Origin: Succinatimonas sp. UBA7265
GTDB lineage: Bacteria; Pseudomonadota; Gammaproteobacteria; Enterobacterales; Succinivibrionaceae
Assembly (NCBI GenBank): GCA_002473165.1
Contig: DKSD01000044.1
Coordinates: forward strand, 234-24,781
DNA: 24,548 nt
Direction: 5' to 3'
Of the stretch, positions 1 to 6,484 are shown one piece after another. Position 1 is the first letter of the stretch; each line of letters starts with the position of its first letter. The position numbers were made by a program, and so were the translations under genes. The notes beneath the pieces were generated by a model. That model saw only the letters and a program-made list of their open reading frames with translations, was not told the origin of the DNA and did no database searches.

Positions 1-1296
1 GACGGAACTTTTGTCCCCTCGCCCACCTGGCTGCTCTCAAAGGAAAGAGACGAGCTTAAGGACAGGCTTGCTCAAAAGGACGCTCGCACCGAAGAGCTGT
101 TCAAAGGGGCTGCGGAAGCCGCCTCCGGGGCCGCAAGGGAGTCCCGCGCCGATCCAAGGCAGCAGGGAAAGGTGACGCACCGCCTGGAGCCGCTGCTGCT
201 GGGAGCCCTCCTGAGGGCTCTCAGCGGCAGGAGCGACGCCGCTTCGGTAAGCGACGCCCTGAACGGCAGGCTCAGGGAGGAGCTCTTTTCCGTTTACTGC
301 CCTGAGCTTCTGTCAGACAGGCCCGTGTCCCGTGACACCGTAAGAAAGGCGATGATGCTTGCCGAGCCCGCAAAGTTTGCTGATCTGTGCTCAAGGATCA
401 CCGCAGGCCTGGCCTCAAGGCTTGAGGGAAGAGTGGTCGCAGCCGACGGCCAGGCCGTAAGAGCCAGTCGCAGCAGCGGATCTGAAGGCGCCGAAGGCTC
501 AGCGTACATGATCATGAACTTTTACGACGCCGCGGGGCGCGTCTGCGTCGGCCAGAAAGTCACAGACAAAAAGACGAACGAGATCACCGCCGGCCCGCAG
601 ATCCTCAAAGCTCTGGACGTCAGGGGCGCCACGGTCACGGCCGACGCCATGAGCTGCCAGGCGGGCTTTGCCGGGGACGTGATCAAAGGCGGGGCCCATT
701 ATTTGCTGGCGCTCAAAGGCAACCAGGACCGCATGGCCGACGAGGCGGTGTCGCTGTTTGCGATGCACGAAGCCAAAGCGCTGAGCCTGGAACCGGTGAC
801 GGAGCTTGATCACGGCAGGACAGAGACACGGCAGACTTCGGTGCTGAAGGCCTCGCTGTTCTCCCCTGACATCCTGGAGCGCTGGGAAGGGCTGAAAGAC
901 GGCAGCATCGTCAGGATCATCAGGGACAGGACGGAGAAATCCACGGGAAAGGCAAGTTCGGAGGTTGCCTGGTACATAACCTCAATGGCTCCTGTCAGGG
1001 AGAACCTGGAGAAGATCGCGCAGATCGCCCGCGAGCACTGGAGCATTGAGAACCGCCTTCACTGGCTTTTGGACATGCGTTTCAGCCAGGATCGCATGCA
1101 GGCCGATGATCCGGCGTACATCGCCAACCGCAGCGCGCTTAACAAGACGGCGCTGGCGATGATCGAGCACTGGCGCTTCTGGCTGTGGGAGACGAAGAAG
1201 ACGCCCAAAGTGCTGAGCGTCAAGCAGGCCATGGAGCGCTGCGAGCAGCCAAAGGAAGCGCTTGAGTGCCTGTGCTGCGCTTTAGGCCTGCTGTGA
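1..1296 (+). CDS. ISAs1-family (IS4-like) transposase, 5' end outside the window
   Basis: DDE transposase that would catalyse cut-and-paste movement of its insertion sequence. The frame is open from base 1. A GTG at 172 is a possible start, but it lies inside the family's N-terminal signature (DPRQQGKVTHRLEPLLLGAL), so the true start is upstream of the window. Counting from that GTG, the catalytic triad is D92 (ADGQAV), D158 (TADAMSC) and E293 (HWSIENRLHW); family motifs YLLALKGNQ and HGRTETR are also present. From base 1 there are at least 431 residues, longer than the roughly 370-380 usual for ISAs1 proteins, so an N-terminal extension of at least about 45 residues is likely. The C-terminus looks complete. 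No terminal inverted repeat could be recognised downstream, so element boundaries are unknown. Family assignment is firm; activity is not shown. Confidence 0.9.
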   Translation, partial: DGTFVPSPTWLLSKERDELKDRLAQKDARTEELFKGAAEAASGAARESRADPRQQGKVTHRLEPLLLGALLRALSGRSDAASVSDALNGRLREELFSVYCPELLSDRPVSRDTVRKAMMLAEPAKFADLCSRITAGLASRLEGRVVAADGQAVRASRSSGSEGAEGSAYMIMNFYDAAGRVCVGQKVTDKKTNEITAGPQILKALDVRGATVTADAMSCQAGFAGDVIKGGAHYLLALKGNQDRMADEAVSLFAMHEAKALSLEPVTELDHGRTETRQTSVLKASLFSPDILERWEGLKDGSIVRIIRDRTEKSTGKASSEVAWYITSMAPVRENLEKIAQIAREHWSIENRLHWLLDMRFSQDRMQADDPAYIANRSALNKTALAMIEHWRFWLWETKKTPKVLSVKQAMERCEQPKEALECLCCALGLL

Positions 1297-1453
1297 TTTT
1301 GGCGATCGCTGCACCTGACATGTCACTTCATGCGTTCGCCCTGGCCCGTTGACCGATGCGATCGCCGGCAATAGCGCCTGATCGCCTGGATATAGCAGCT
1401 GATATCTTGTATTAAAAGCGAAATTCTTTTGCCATAGAGCTCAGCGGCAGAAG

Positions 1454-1481
1454 TTGAAAGCTGCAAATAAAGCCATATAAT
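1454..1481 (+). promoter_or_regulatory. Near-consensus sigma-70 promoter for an antisense RNA
   Basis: TTGAAA at 1454-1459 and TATAAT at 1476-1481 are separated by 16 bases, one of the best sigma-70 matches in the window. The predicted start point is about 1488, inside the terminator hairpin of the minus-strand peptide gene, so the transcript would run antisense through that gene. There is no convincing plus-strand ORF with an RBS immediately downstream. Confidence 0.6.
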
Positions 1482-1513
1482 AAAAGCAGGCAGAGCCTTG
1501 CGGGCTCTGCCTG
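1478..1513 (-). terminator. Intrinsic terminator of the 22-residue peptide gene
   Basis: A perfect 11-bp stem (1487-1497 with 1503-1513, loop of five bases) is followed on the minus strand by CTTTTATTA. It lies 11 bases after the peptide stop codon, so the peptide mRNA appears to be monocistronic. Confidence 0.75.
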
Positions 1514-1524
1514 AAACTCCTGAA

Positions 1525-1593
1525 TCAGAAGGCAGGAGTTGCGATCATCATCAGCAGAATGATAATCAGAACAGCTATGAGTATTCTTCTCAT
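1525..1593 (-). CDS. 22-residue hydrophobic membrane peptide, candidate type I toxin (Ibs-like)
   Basis: ATG at 1593 to TGA at 1525. The peptide starts MRRILIAVLIIILL and ends MMIATPAF: two arginines at the N-terminus, then an unbroken stretch of Ile, Leu, Val, Ala and Met long enough for one membrane span. GAGAGG sits six bases before the ATG, a good ribosome binding site. A promoter (1714-1741), a hairpin-bearing leader of about 110 nt and a strong terminator (1478-1513) frame it as a single small gene of about 230 nt. The size, composition and facing antisense promoter match Ibs/Sib type I toxin-antitoxin loci, where the peptide depolarises the inner membrane. Homology to Ibs is not claimed; the resemblance is in architecture. 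An Ile/Leu/Val-rich attenuator leader peptide is the main alternative, but only the convergent transposase lies downstream, not an ilv or leu operon. Confidence 0.6.
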   Translation of the reverse strand: MRRILIAVLIIILLMMIATPAF

Positions 1594-1632
1594 ATCAACC
1601 TCTCAGGTTTGCTGTTTACCCGCAAAAATCGA

Positions 1633-1662
1633 GGGAAGCCGGGGTATCGGCCCGAGCTTCCC
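1633..1662. other. Strong hairpin in the peptide-gene leader and antisense RNA tail
   Basis: GGGAAGC (1633-1639) pairs with GCTTCCC (1656-1662), and CGGG (1640-1643) pairs with CCCG (1651-1654), with one bulged base and a seven-base loop. On the minus strand it lies in the 5' leader, about 40 nt before the peptide ATG. On the plus strand it excludes the terminator-like stem 1650-1668. Such alternative folds fit a regulated small RNA pair, which is inference. Confidence 0.5.
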
Positions 1663-1713
1663 CCGGGCTTTTCCCTGCTGACCCTCGCGGGCTGAGTGAT
1701 CATCAGTGCTTTG

Positions 1714-1741
1714 ATTGTAAATCTTTGTATATTAAAAGCAA
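1714..1741 (-). promoter_or_regulatory. Promoter of the 22-residue peptide gene
   Basis: Read on the minus strand: TTGCTT (1736-1741), 16 bases, TACAAT (1714-1719). The start point would be near 1707. The site lies in an AT-rich stretch that stands out from its GC-rich surroundings. Confidence 0.5.
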
Positions 1742-1773
1742 CTGATTTATTTAGTTATTTTATAAAACTTTCC

Positions 1774-1841
1774 GCAGGGCCTTTTTTGCTCAGGCAGGTT
1801 TTCCGGCCTGAGCAGTGTCTTGCTGCTTTCCAAATCCCTGC
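1774..1841. other. Nested inverted repeats in the gap before glnS
   Basis: The 472-base stretch between the peptide gene and glnS (1594-2065) holds no gene I can support. It contains an outer pair GCAGGG (1774-1779) / CCCTGC (1836-1841), an inner pair GCTCAGGC (1788-1795) / GCCTGAGC (1806-1813), and an alternative AGCAG / CTGCT stem. There is no T-run after the stems on either strand that would make a normal terminator. It could be a structured RNA or a degraded element end. Confidence 0.3.
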
Positions 1842-1995
1842 CGTCGTATCATGGCCGCGGCTGAACTGAGGCTGTCTAAGCGGTATTTTGCCCAAAGCGG
1901 ATACCTCTCTTTGAAAAAGCGCAGGCCTTGCCTTAGCAAAACCAGCCGAAAATGCAGCTATGACAGCAAGATAACCGCAAAAAATCGCAAAAAAT

Positions 1996-2024
1996 TTGTG
2001 TGCTGGCATACCCTTTGCTAAAAT
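1996..2024 (+). promoter_or_regulatory. glnS promoter
   Basis: TTGTGT (1996-2001), 17 bases, TAAAAT (2019-2024). The predicted start is near 2031, giving a leader of about 35 nt with GGAGA before the glnS ATG. Confidence 0.6.
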
Positions 2025-2065
2025 CAGGATATATTTAAACTTTTGATTTTTTCGGAGAGTGACGC

Positions 2066-3751
2066 ATGAGTGATGCGGAGCGCAGCGGGGAAAGGATCCC
2101 TCGCAATTTCATCACTGACATCATCGACAGCGATCTCAAGGAAGGCCGCGTCGACCATGTGGCAACCCGTTTCCCTCCCGAGCCCAACGGTTACCTGCAC
2201 ATCGGGCACGCCAAGTCCATCTGCCTGAATTTCGGGCTGGCCCGCGATTACGGCGGCACCTGCAACATGCGCTTTGACGACACGAACCCTGTCAAAGAGG
2301 ACATGGAGTACATAGAGTCCATAAAGCGCGATGTGAACTGGCTTGGCTTTAAATGGAACAACCTGTGCCATTCATCGGATTACTTTGACCGCCTCTACGG
2401 CTATGCCGTGGAACTCATAAACCAGGGACTTGCCTATGTGGACGAGCAGAGCCCTGAGCAGATCCACGACACCCGCGGCACGCTGACAGCCCCGGGCAAG
2501 GAGAGCCCTTACCGCAACCGCAGTCCTGAGGAGAATTTAAAGCTCTTTGAGATGATGCGCGACGGCAAATTTGCCGAAGGAAAAGCCTGTCTGCGCGCCA
2601 AGATCAACATGGCCAGCCCCTTTATGTGCATGCGCGATCCGGTCATCTACCGCATCCGCTTTGCCACGCACGAACTGACGGGCGACAAGTGGTGCATCTA
2701 CCCGATGTACGATTTCACCCACTGCATCTCCGACGCCATCGAGGGGATCACGCATTCCATCTGCACGCTGGAATTCCAGGACAACCGCAGGCTTTACGAC
2801 TGGGTGCTCGACCACATCTCCATAGATCATGAGCACCGTCCGCACCAGTACGAGATGAGCCGCCTGAACCTTGAGTACTCCATAACCTCCAAGCGCAAGC
2901 TCAATCTTTTGGTGGAGAAAGGCCTCGTGGACGGCTGGGACGATCCACGCCTGACCACGATCTCCGGCCTGCGCCGCCGCGGCTACACCCCGGCGTCGAT
3001 CCGCGAGTTCTGCCGGCGCATCGGCGTGACGAAGCAGGAGAACACCATAGAGATCTCGGCGCTTGAGTCCTGCATCCGCGAGGATCTCAACGCCAACGCG
3101 CCGCGCGCGATGGCCGTGCTGCGTCCGCTGCGCCTTGTAATCGACAATTACGGCCGCGACGGCACAGATGTCACGTCCGTCACCTGCCCGAACCACCCCG
3201 ACAAGCCAGAGATGGGAAGCCGCCAGGTCTCGTTTGGCAAGGAGCTTTTCATAGAGCAGGAGGACTTCCGCGAAGAGGCCAACAAGCAGTTCAAGCGCCT
3301 GAAGCTCGGGCATGAGGTCAGGCTGCGCAACGCTTATGTGGTAAAGGCCGTGTCCTGTGAAAAGGACTCAGCGGGCAATGTCACCTGCGTGCACTGCGAG
3401 GCCGTACCCGGAACGCTCGGCGCCAACGTCGAAGGCCATAAGCCCAAGGGCGTGATCCACTGGGTGGACGCAGCCGACTGCTGCCGCTGCAAGGTGATCC
3501 TCTACAAGAACCTCTTTAAGGTCCCCAACCCGGGCGCGGCCGAGGATTTCCTAGCAACCGTCGATCCCGAGTCTAAGACTGAGATCCAGGACGCGGCGCT
3601 TGAGCGTTCGCTTGAGAATGCCAAACCCGGTGATAGCTGGCAGTTTGAGCGCCAGGGGTATTTTTGCGCTGACAGCAAGAATTCAAAACCCGGGGCTCCG
3701 GTCTTCAACCTGACCGTGGCCCTGCGCGACACCCGCAAGGCCCAGGCCTGA
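2066..3751 (+). CDS. glnS: Glutaminyl-tRNA synthetase
   Basis: Charges tRNA-Gln with glutamine using ATP in the cytoplasm. The 561 residues match the usual length of the E. coli enzyme (about 554). The class I HIGH signature is seen as PPEPNGYLHIGHAKS at residues 37-51, and the KMSKS loop as ITSKRKLN at 273-280. The glutamine-specific catalytic segments YPMYDFTHCISDAIEGITHS and EFQDNRRLYDW lie between them, followed by the tRNA anticodon-binding beta-barrel region after about residue 340. ATG at 2066 follows GGAGAG at a normal distance, with a good promoter upstream. Direct charging by GlnS rather than the transamidation route is typical of gammaproteobacteria and supports the organism assignment. 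The long open frames on the opposite strand here are coding shadows. Confidence 0.97.
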   Translation: MSDAERSGERIPRNFITDIIDSDLKEGRVDHVATRFPPEPNGYLHIGHAKSICLNFGLARDYGGTCNMRFDDTNPVKEDMEYIESIKRDVNWLGFKWNNLCHSSDYFDRLYGYAVELINQGLAYVDEQSPEQIHDTRGTLTAPGKESPYRNRSPEENLKLFEMMRDGKFAEGKACLRAKINMASPFMCMRDPVIYRIRFATHELTGDKWCIYPMYDFTHCISDAIEGITHSICTLEFQDNRRLYDWVLDHISIDHEHRPHQYEMSRLNLEYSITSKRKLNLLVEKGLVDGWDDPRLTTISGLRRRGYTPASIREFCRRIGVTKQENTIEISALESCIREDLNANAPRAMAVLRPLRLVIDNYGRDGTDVTSVTCPNHPDKPEMGSRQVSFGKELFIEQEDFREEANKQFKRLKLGHEVRLRNAYVVKAVSCEKDSAGNVTCVHCEAVPGTLGANVEGHKPKGVIHWVDAADCCRCKVILYKNLFKVPNPGAAEDFLATVDPESKTEIQDAALERSLENAKPGDSWQFERQGYFCADSKNSKPGAPVFNLTVALRDTRKAQA

Positions 3752-3791
3752 ACGGGCAATAGTTTAACAACCTGAAAACAGGAGCATGAAG

Positions 3792-4262
3792 ATGTCCGAA
3801 AACGAAAATGATGATCTGGACAGAGATGACGACAACATGGCCCCGCCTCCGGGCAGCGACTATGAGATCGCCTTCACTCATCACTCCGACACCGCGCTTG
3901 AGCGCGCCTATGACAAGGCCGTGCACTGGGTCAAAGCCGGTGTGCGCCCGCAGAAGGTCTTCCTGGAAGACCGCTCCATGGGCGTCATCAATTTCCGCAA
4001 GGTCATGAAAGACCCCCTGCTGCTGCAGGCCGGCATAGAGCGCATGGTGGATTTCCGCTGCTCGCTGACCTTGTCGGACACGGATGTGGACGCGGTGTTC
4101 TCGAGCGTGTGCTATTACGAGCCGGACTCGGAGCCGACCTACATCAACGCCTATGATCCCGAGCTCTCCTCGATCAAGGACGTGCTGAACCTCGTTGCGC
4201 AAAACCTGTTCAACTACCTTCAGAAACCGCTGATCCAGCCCGGCGAACCCGCGGCCGAGTAA
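3792..4262 (+). CDS. Unknown acidic protein between glnS and bamC
   Basis: A 156-residue soluble protein with no signal peptide or membrane segment. An in-frame ATG at 3786 is too close to the AGGAG at 3780-3784; the second ATG at 3792 lies about seven bases from it and is preferred. The first 15 residues are almost all Asp, Glu and Asn. The remainder (YDKAVHWVKAG, then VFLEDRSMGVINFRKVM, then MVDFRCSLTLSDTDVDAVF) alternates helix and beta strand in a way that recalls the TBP-like fold of DUF4468-type domains. That is a weak visual resemblance only. It begins 40 bases after glnS and ends 62 bases before bamC, so it may be cotranscribed with either. I do not recognise the family and give no function. 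Confidence 0.75.
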   Translation: MSENENDDLDRDDDNMAPPPGSDYEIAFTHHSDTALERAYDKAVHWVKAGVRPQKVFLEDRSMGVINFRKVMKDPLLLQAGIERMVDFRCSLTLSDTDVDAVFSSVCYYEPDSEPTYINAYDPELSSIKDVLNLVAQNLFNYLQKPLIQPGEPAAE

Positions 4263-4272
4263 AGGCTAACAC

Positions 4273-4310
4273 GCGCTCTCCAGGCGCCTTAAACGGTGCC
4301 GGGAGAGCGC
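4273..4310 (+). other. Long hairpin directly before the bamC ribosome binding site
   Basis: GCGCTCTCC (4273-4281) pairs with GGAGAGCGC (4302-4310), and GGCGCC inside pairs with GGTGCC. No T-run follows. The bamC RBS (AGGAGA) begins one base after the stem, so the structure more likely sets mRNA stability or translation than ends transcription. Confidence 0.55.
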
Positions 4311-4324
4311 CAGGAGATAAGATT

Positions 4325-5509
4325 TTGTCCCGTCATATTAAGGCTGCCAGGCTGCTGGCCGTCACGGCCGCCGCGGCCGCGATCACGGCGCTTTCCGGAT
4401 GCTCGACCATCAGGGAATACTACGAATACTACTTAGGCGGCATAGATGAGAACGCCCGCGAGCCCACCGGCTTTGAGGATGTGGCGGAAGCCAAGCCCGA
4501 GCCGGATCGCTTAAAGGTCCCGGCCGGGCTTGAGACTCCGCCCAAAGATCCGACCATGGTCACGCCGCTCATCACCCCGGACGCCGCCCGCTATCCGGTG
4601 GGCGACGATCTGGACATTCGCGCCCCGGTCGCGCCTCTGCGCTCTGATTTAGGCGTGCATTCGCAGTGGTCGCACGGCGAGGCTTTTGTCTGGTTTGAAC
4701 GCGGCCGCGAGCACGGTGTCGAGACCGAAGACGATGCCTGGAGGCTCTTGGGCCGGGTGCTCAAGCGCATGAACATCGGCGTGGGCAAGGCCTCGCCTGA
4801 CAGCTACACGCTTACGACGGCCATCGCCCAGTACAACGAGTTCGGCTCGCGCTACAACGCCGCCGACATGGGCGAGGGGATCATCCGTTACAACCAGGTC
4901 TACCGCATCCGCGTCGGCCGCTCCCAGAACGGCGATCTCGGCATCGCCACGGCGCTCATCGGCTCAATGACGCTGTTGCCGATCTCCGGCAAGAACATCG
5001 AGGACGAGCTGAACCTCATAGAGCAGGAACGCTTCGCCATGGGCTTCTCGAACTCGTTCATCCATGAGCTCGACCGCGCCGCCGCCGAGCAGGAGCAGGG
5101 CCAAAGCGGCTTTGCCGTGACGCTCGGCCGCGATCACAACGGCCGCGAGTGCATCGTCGCCGACGCCCGCTATGACGACACCTGGAAAGCGCTGCGCGGC
5201 ATGCTGCCGAAGTTCAACTGGAACGTCACCGAGTACTCGCTGTCCAAAGGCTCCATTAAGTTTGAAGCCGATGATCAGGACGCCGAGGTCTTCCACTCCC
5301 AGGGCGTCGATTCGTTCGCGCTCGAAGAGGACGATTACATGCTGCGCCTGGGCGAGGAGAACGGCAAGAGCGTGATCACGTTCTACGACGGCGATGAGAA
5401 AGCGCTGCCTGCGGCCACGGTCGACCGCATTTACAGCGGCTTCTCGCAGGCGCTCTCGCGCGAGCTGACCGAGCTTGGGGCGGCGATCGCCGCGCCTGAG
5501 CAAAATTAG
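4325..5509 (+). CDS. bamC: Outer membrane assembly lipoprotein, BamC (NlpB/DapX) family
   Basis: Accessory lipoprotein of the BAM complex that folds beta-barrel proteins into the outer membrane. The start is TTG at 4325, the only start with a good RBS (AGGAGA at 4312-4317). A short signal peptide ends in the lipobox ALSGC, with the lipidated cysteine at residue 26; residue 27 is Ser, which fits outer-membrane sorting. A low-complexity N-terminal stretch (to about 110) includes the family-like segment PVGDDLDIRAPVAPL. Two helix-grip-like domains follow, the second ending YMLRLGEENGKSVITFYDGD, comparable to the E. coli C-terminal domain. At 394 residues it is longer than the E. coli protein (344). 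The next gene is purC, as in E. coli where bamC and purC are neighbours, which strengthens the call. Confidence 0.87.
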   Translation: MSRHIKAARLLAVTAAAAAITALSGCSTIREYYEYYLGGIDENAREPTGFEDVAEAKPEPDRLKVPAGLETPPKDPTMVTPLITPDAARYPVGDDLDIRAPVAPLRSDLGVHSQWSHGEAFVWFERGREHGVETEDDAWRLLGRVLKRMNIGVGKASPDSYTLTTAIAQYNEFGSRYNAADMGEGIIRYNQVYRIRVGRSQNGDLGIATALIGSMTLLPISGKNIEDELNLIEQERFAMGFSNSFIHELDRAAAEQEQGQSGFAVTLGRDHNGRECIVADARYDDTWKALRGMLPKFNWNVTEYSLSKGSIKFEADDQDAEVFHSQGVDSFALEEDDYMLRLGEENGKSVITFYDGDEKALPAATVDRIYSGFSQALSRELTELGAAIAAPEQN

Positions 5510-5548
5510 CCCGCCGCGGCAATAAGGCCGCGGTGTGATGTAAAATAT

Positions 5549-5605
5549 GCGCCGGGAAAGGGAAGCCTTTCCCGGCGCAGCTGCATCTATGCAGCGCGCT
5601 TTTTT
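5549..5605 (+). terminator. Two overlapping hairpins with a T6 run between bamC and purC (terminator or attenuator)
   Basis: The first hairpin is a perfect 13-bp stem (5549-5561 with 5566-5578) and a GAAG loop. The second, GCTGCA / TGCAGC (5580-5595), is extended by GCGC (5575-5578) pairing with GCGC (5596-5599) right before six T at 5600-5605. The 3' arm of the first stem and the 5' arm of the extended terminator share 5575-5578, so the two cannot both form fully. The element sits 21 bases before the purC ATG. Confidence 0.6.
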
Positions 5606-5626
5606 ACAGCAAAGGACTTACTTGAA

Positions 5627-6340
5627 ATGGAAAAGAAGCAGGAACTATACCGCGGCAAGGCCAAGTCAGTTTACGCCACCGACGATCCCAACTATTACAT
5701 CATGCTTTACCGTGATGACACTTCCGCTTTTGACGGCAAGATCATCAAGCAGCTGGATCGCAAGGGCAAGACGAACAACCATTTCAACTTCTTCATCATG
5801 AAGAAACTCGAGGAAGCCGGCATTCCTACTCACTGCGTCAAGATGCTCTCCGACACCGAGTGCCTGGTCAAGAAGCTCAAGATGCTTCCGGTCGAGTGCG
5901 TGGTCCGTAATGTCGCCGCCGGCTCCATCTGCCGCCGCCTGGGCGTCAAGGAAGGCCTTGAGCTCAAGCAGCCGACGTTCGAGTTCTTCTACAAGAACGA
6001 CGAGCTGCACGATCCTATGGTCAACGACTCCCACATCCTGGCCTTTGGCTGGGGCACCCAGGAGGAGATCGACACCATGAAGCAGCTCTCCTTTAAGATC
6101 AACGATGTGCTCAAGGCTCTGTTCGACAAGGCCGGCCTGATCCTCGTCGACTACAAGCTCGAGTTCGGCATCGACACCGACGGCAAGCTGATCTTAGGCG
6201 ACGAGTTCTCGCCTGACGGCTGCCGCCTGTGGGACAAGGAAACCCGCAAGAAGCTCGACAAAGACCGTTTCCGCCAGGGCTTAGGCGGTGTGATCGAGGG
6301 CTACGAGGAAGTCGCCCGCCGCATCGGCTGCCCGCTGTAA
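5627..6340 (+). CDS. purC: Phosphoribosylaminoimidazole-succinocarboxamide synthase (SAICAR synthetase)
   Basis: Joins aspartate to CAIR with ATP to give SAICAR in de novo purine synthesis. The 237 residues equal the E. coli enzyme length. Family motifs in order are LYRGKAKSVY near the N-terminus, DDTSAFDGK, KGKTNNHFNFF, VVRNVAAGSICRRLG (substrate-binding signature), LVDYKLEFG and DEFSPDGCRLWD near residue 200. The ATG at 5627 follows AAAGGA at 5611-5616. The gene stands after bamC as in E. coli and is closed by an intrinsic terminator at 6364. The hairpin pair just upstream may reduce readthrough from bamC. No recognisable PurR operator was seen. Confidence 0.97.
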   Translation: MEKKQELYRGKAKSVYATDDPNYYIMLYRDDTSAFDGKIIKQLDRKGKTNNHFNFFIMKKLEEAGIPTHCVKMLSDTECLVKKLKMLPVECVVRNVAAGSICRRLGVKEGLELKQPTFEFFYKNDELHDPMVNDSHILAFGWGTQEEIDTMKQLSFKINDVLKALFDKAGLILVDYKLEFGIDTDGKLILGDEFSPDGCRLWDKETRKKLDKDRFRQGLGGVIEGYEEVARRIGCPL

Positions 6341-6363
6341 TTTAAGCCTCATTCAAGTGCAAG

Positions 6364-6386
6364 GCCCGCCTTTTGGCGGGCTTTTG
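6364..6386 (+). terminator. purC terminator
   Basis: GCCCGCC and GGCGGGC form a 7-bp stem with a TTTT loop, followed by TTTTG. Confidence 0.85.
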
Positions 6387-6484
6387 TGTTCATGCTGCGC
6401 CGTTCAAGCTTCAGCCGTTTTGTGTCGTAAATGAAGATGGAGAGAACCCTAAAAGCCCCATAATTATTACGACAGGCAGCGCCC

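Larger units (their letters stand above)
1488..1672 (+). ncRNA. Putative cis-antisense RNA (Sib-like) opposite the 22-residue peptide gene
   Basis: The RNA is inferred from the strong promoter at 1454-1481 and a possible intrinsic terminator, with stem GCCCG (1650-1654) paired to CGGGC (1664-1668) followed by four T. It would be about 185 nt and would begin with the stable 11-bp hairpin at 1487-1513. It is complementary to the 3' end, the whole coding region, the RBS and part of the leader of the minus-strand mRNA. Antisense RNAs of this type are known from Sib/Ibs loci of Escherichia coli, where the RNA represses a tiny hydrophobic toxin. The terminator stem competes with another hairpin at 1633-1662, so the 3' end is uncertain. 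No transcript has been shown. Confidence 0.42.

Noticed and set aside
1302..1390. Repeated GCGATCGC / TGATCGCC motifs after the transposase
   Set aside because: Considered as IS end repeats or HIP1-like sites, but GATC-rich octamers occur throughout this GC-rich window and no inverted partner was found near the left edge.
1498..1695. 65-codon plus-strand open frame across the small peptide locus
   Set aside because: No RBS; its composition follows from the opposite-strand peptide and the hairpins. The plus-strand RNA is better explained as non-coding.
1755..2009. 84-codon minus-strand open frame with a signal-peptide-like N-terminus
   Set aside because: It runs antisense through the glnS promoter, its AAAGGG lies only about one base from the ATG, and the C-terminal part looks random. 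No promoter was found.
2537..3313. 258-codon minus-strand open frame opposite glnS
   Set aside because: Opposite-strand shadow of a strongly conserved gene in GC-rich DNA; no RBS and a low-complexity His/Ala/Val-rich product.
5510..5626. Purine riboswitch or PurR operator before purC
   Set aside because: No purine aptamer core or ACGCAAACGTTTGCGT-like palindrome; only the hairpin pair is present.
6434..6484. Sigma-28 promoter for the flagellin at 6485
   Set aside because: TAAA near 6450 is followed at the right distance by ACGACAGG, only about half matching GCCGATAA.
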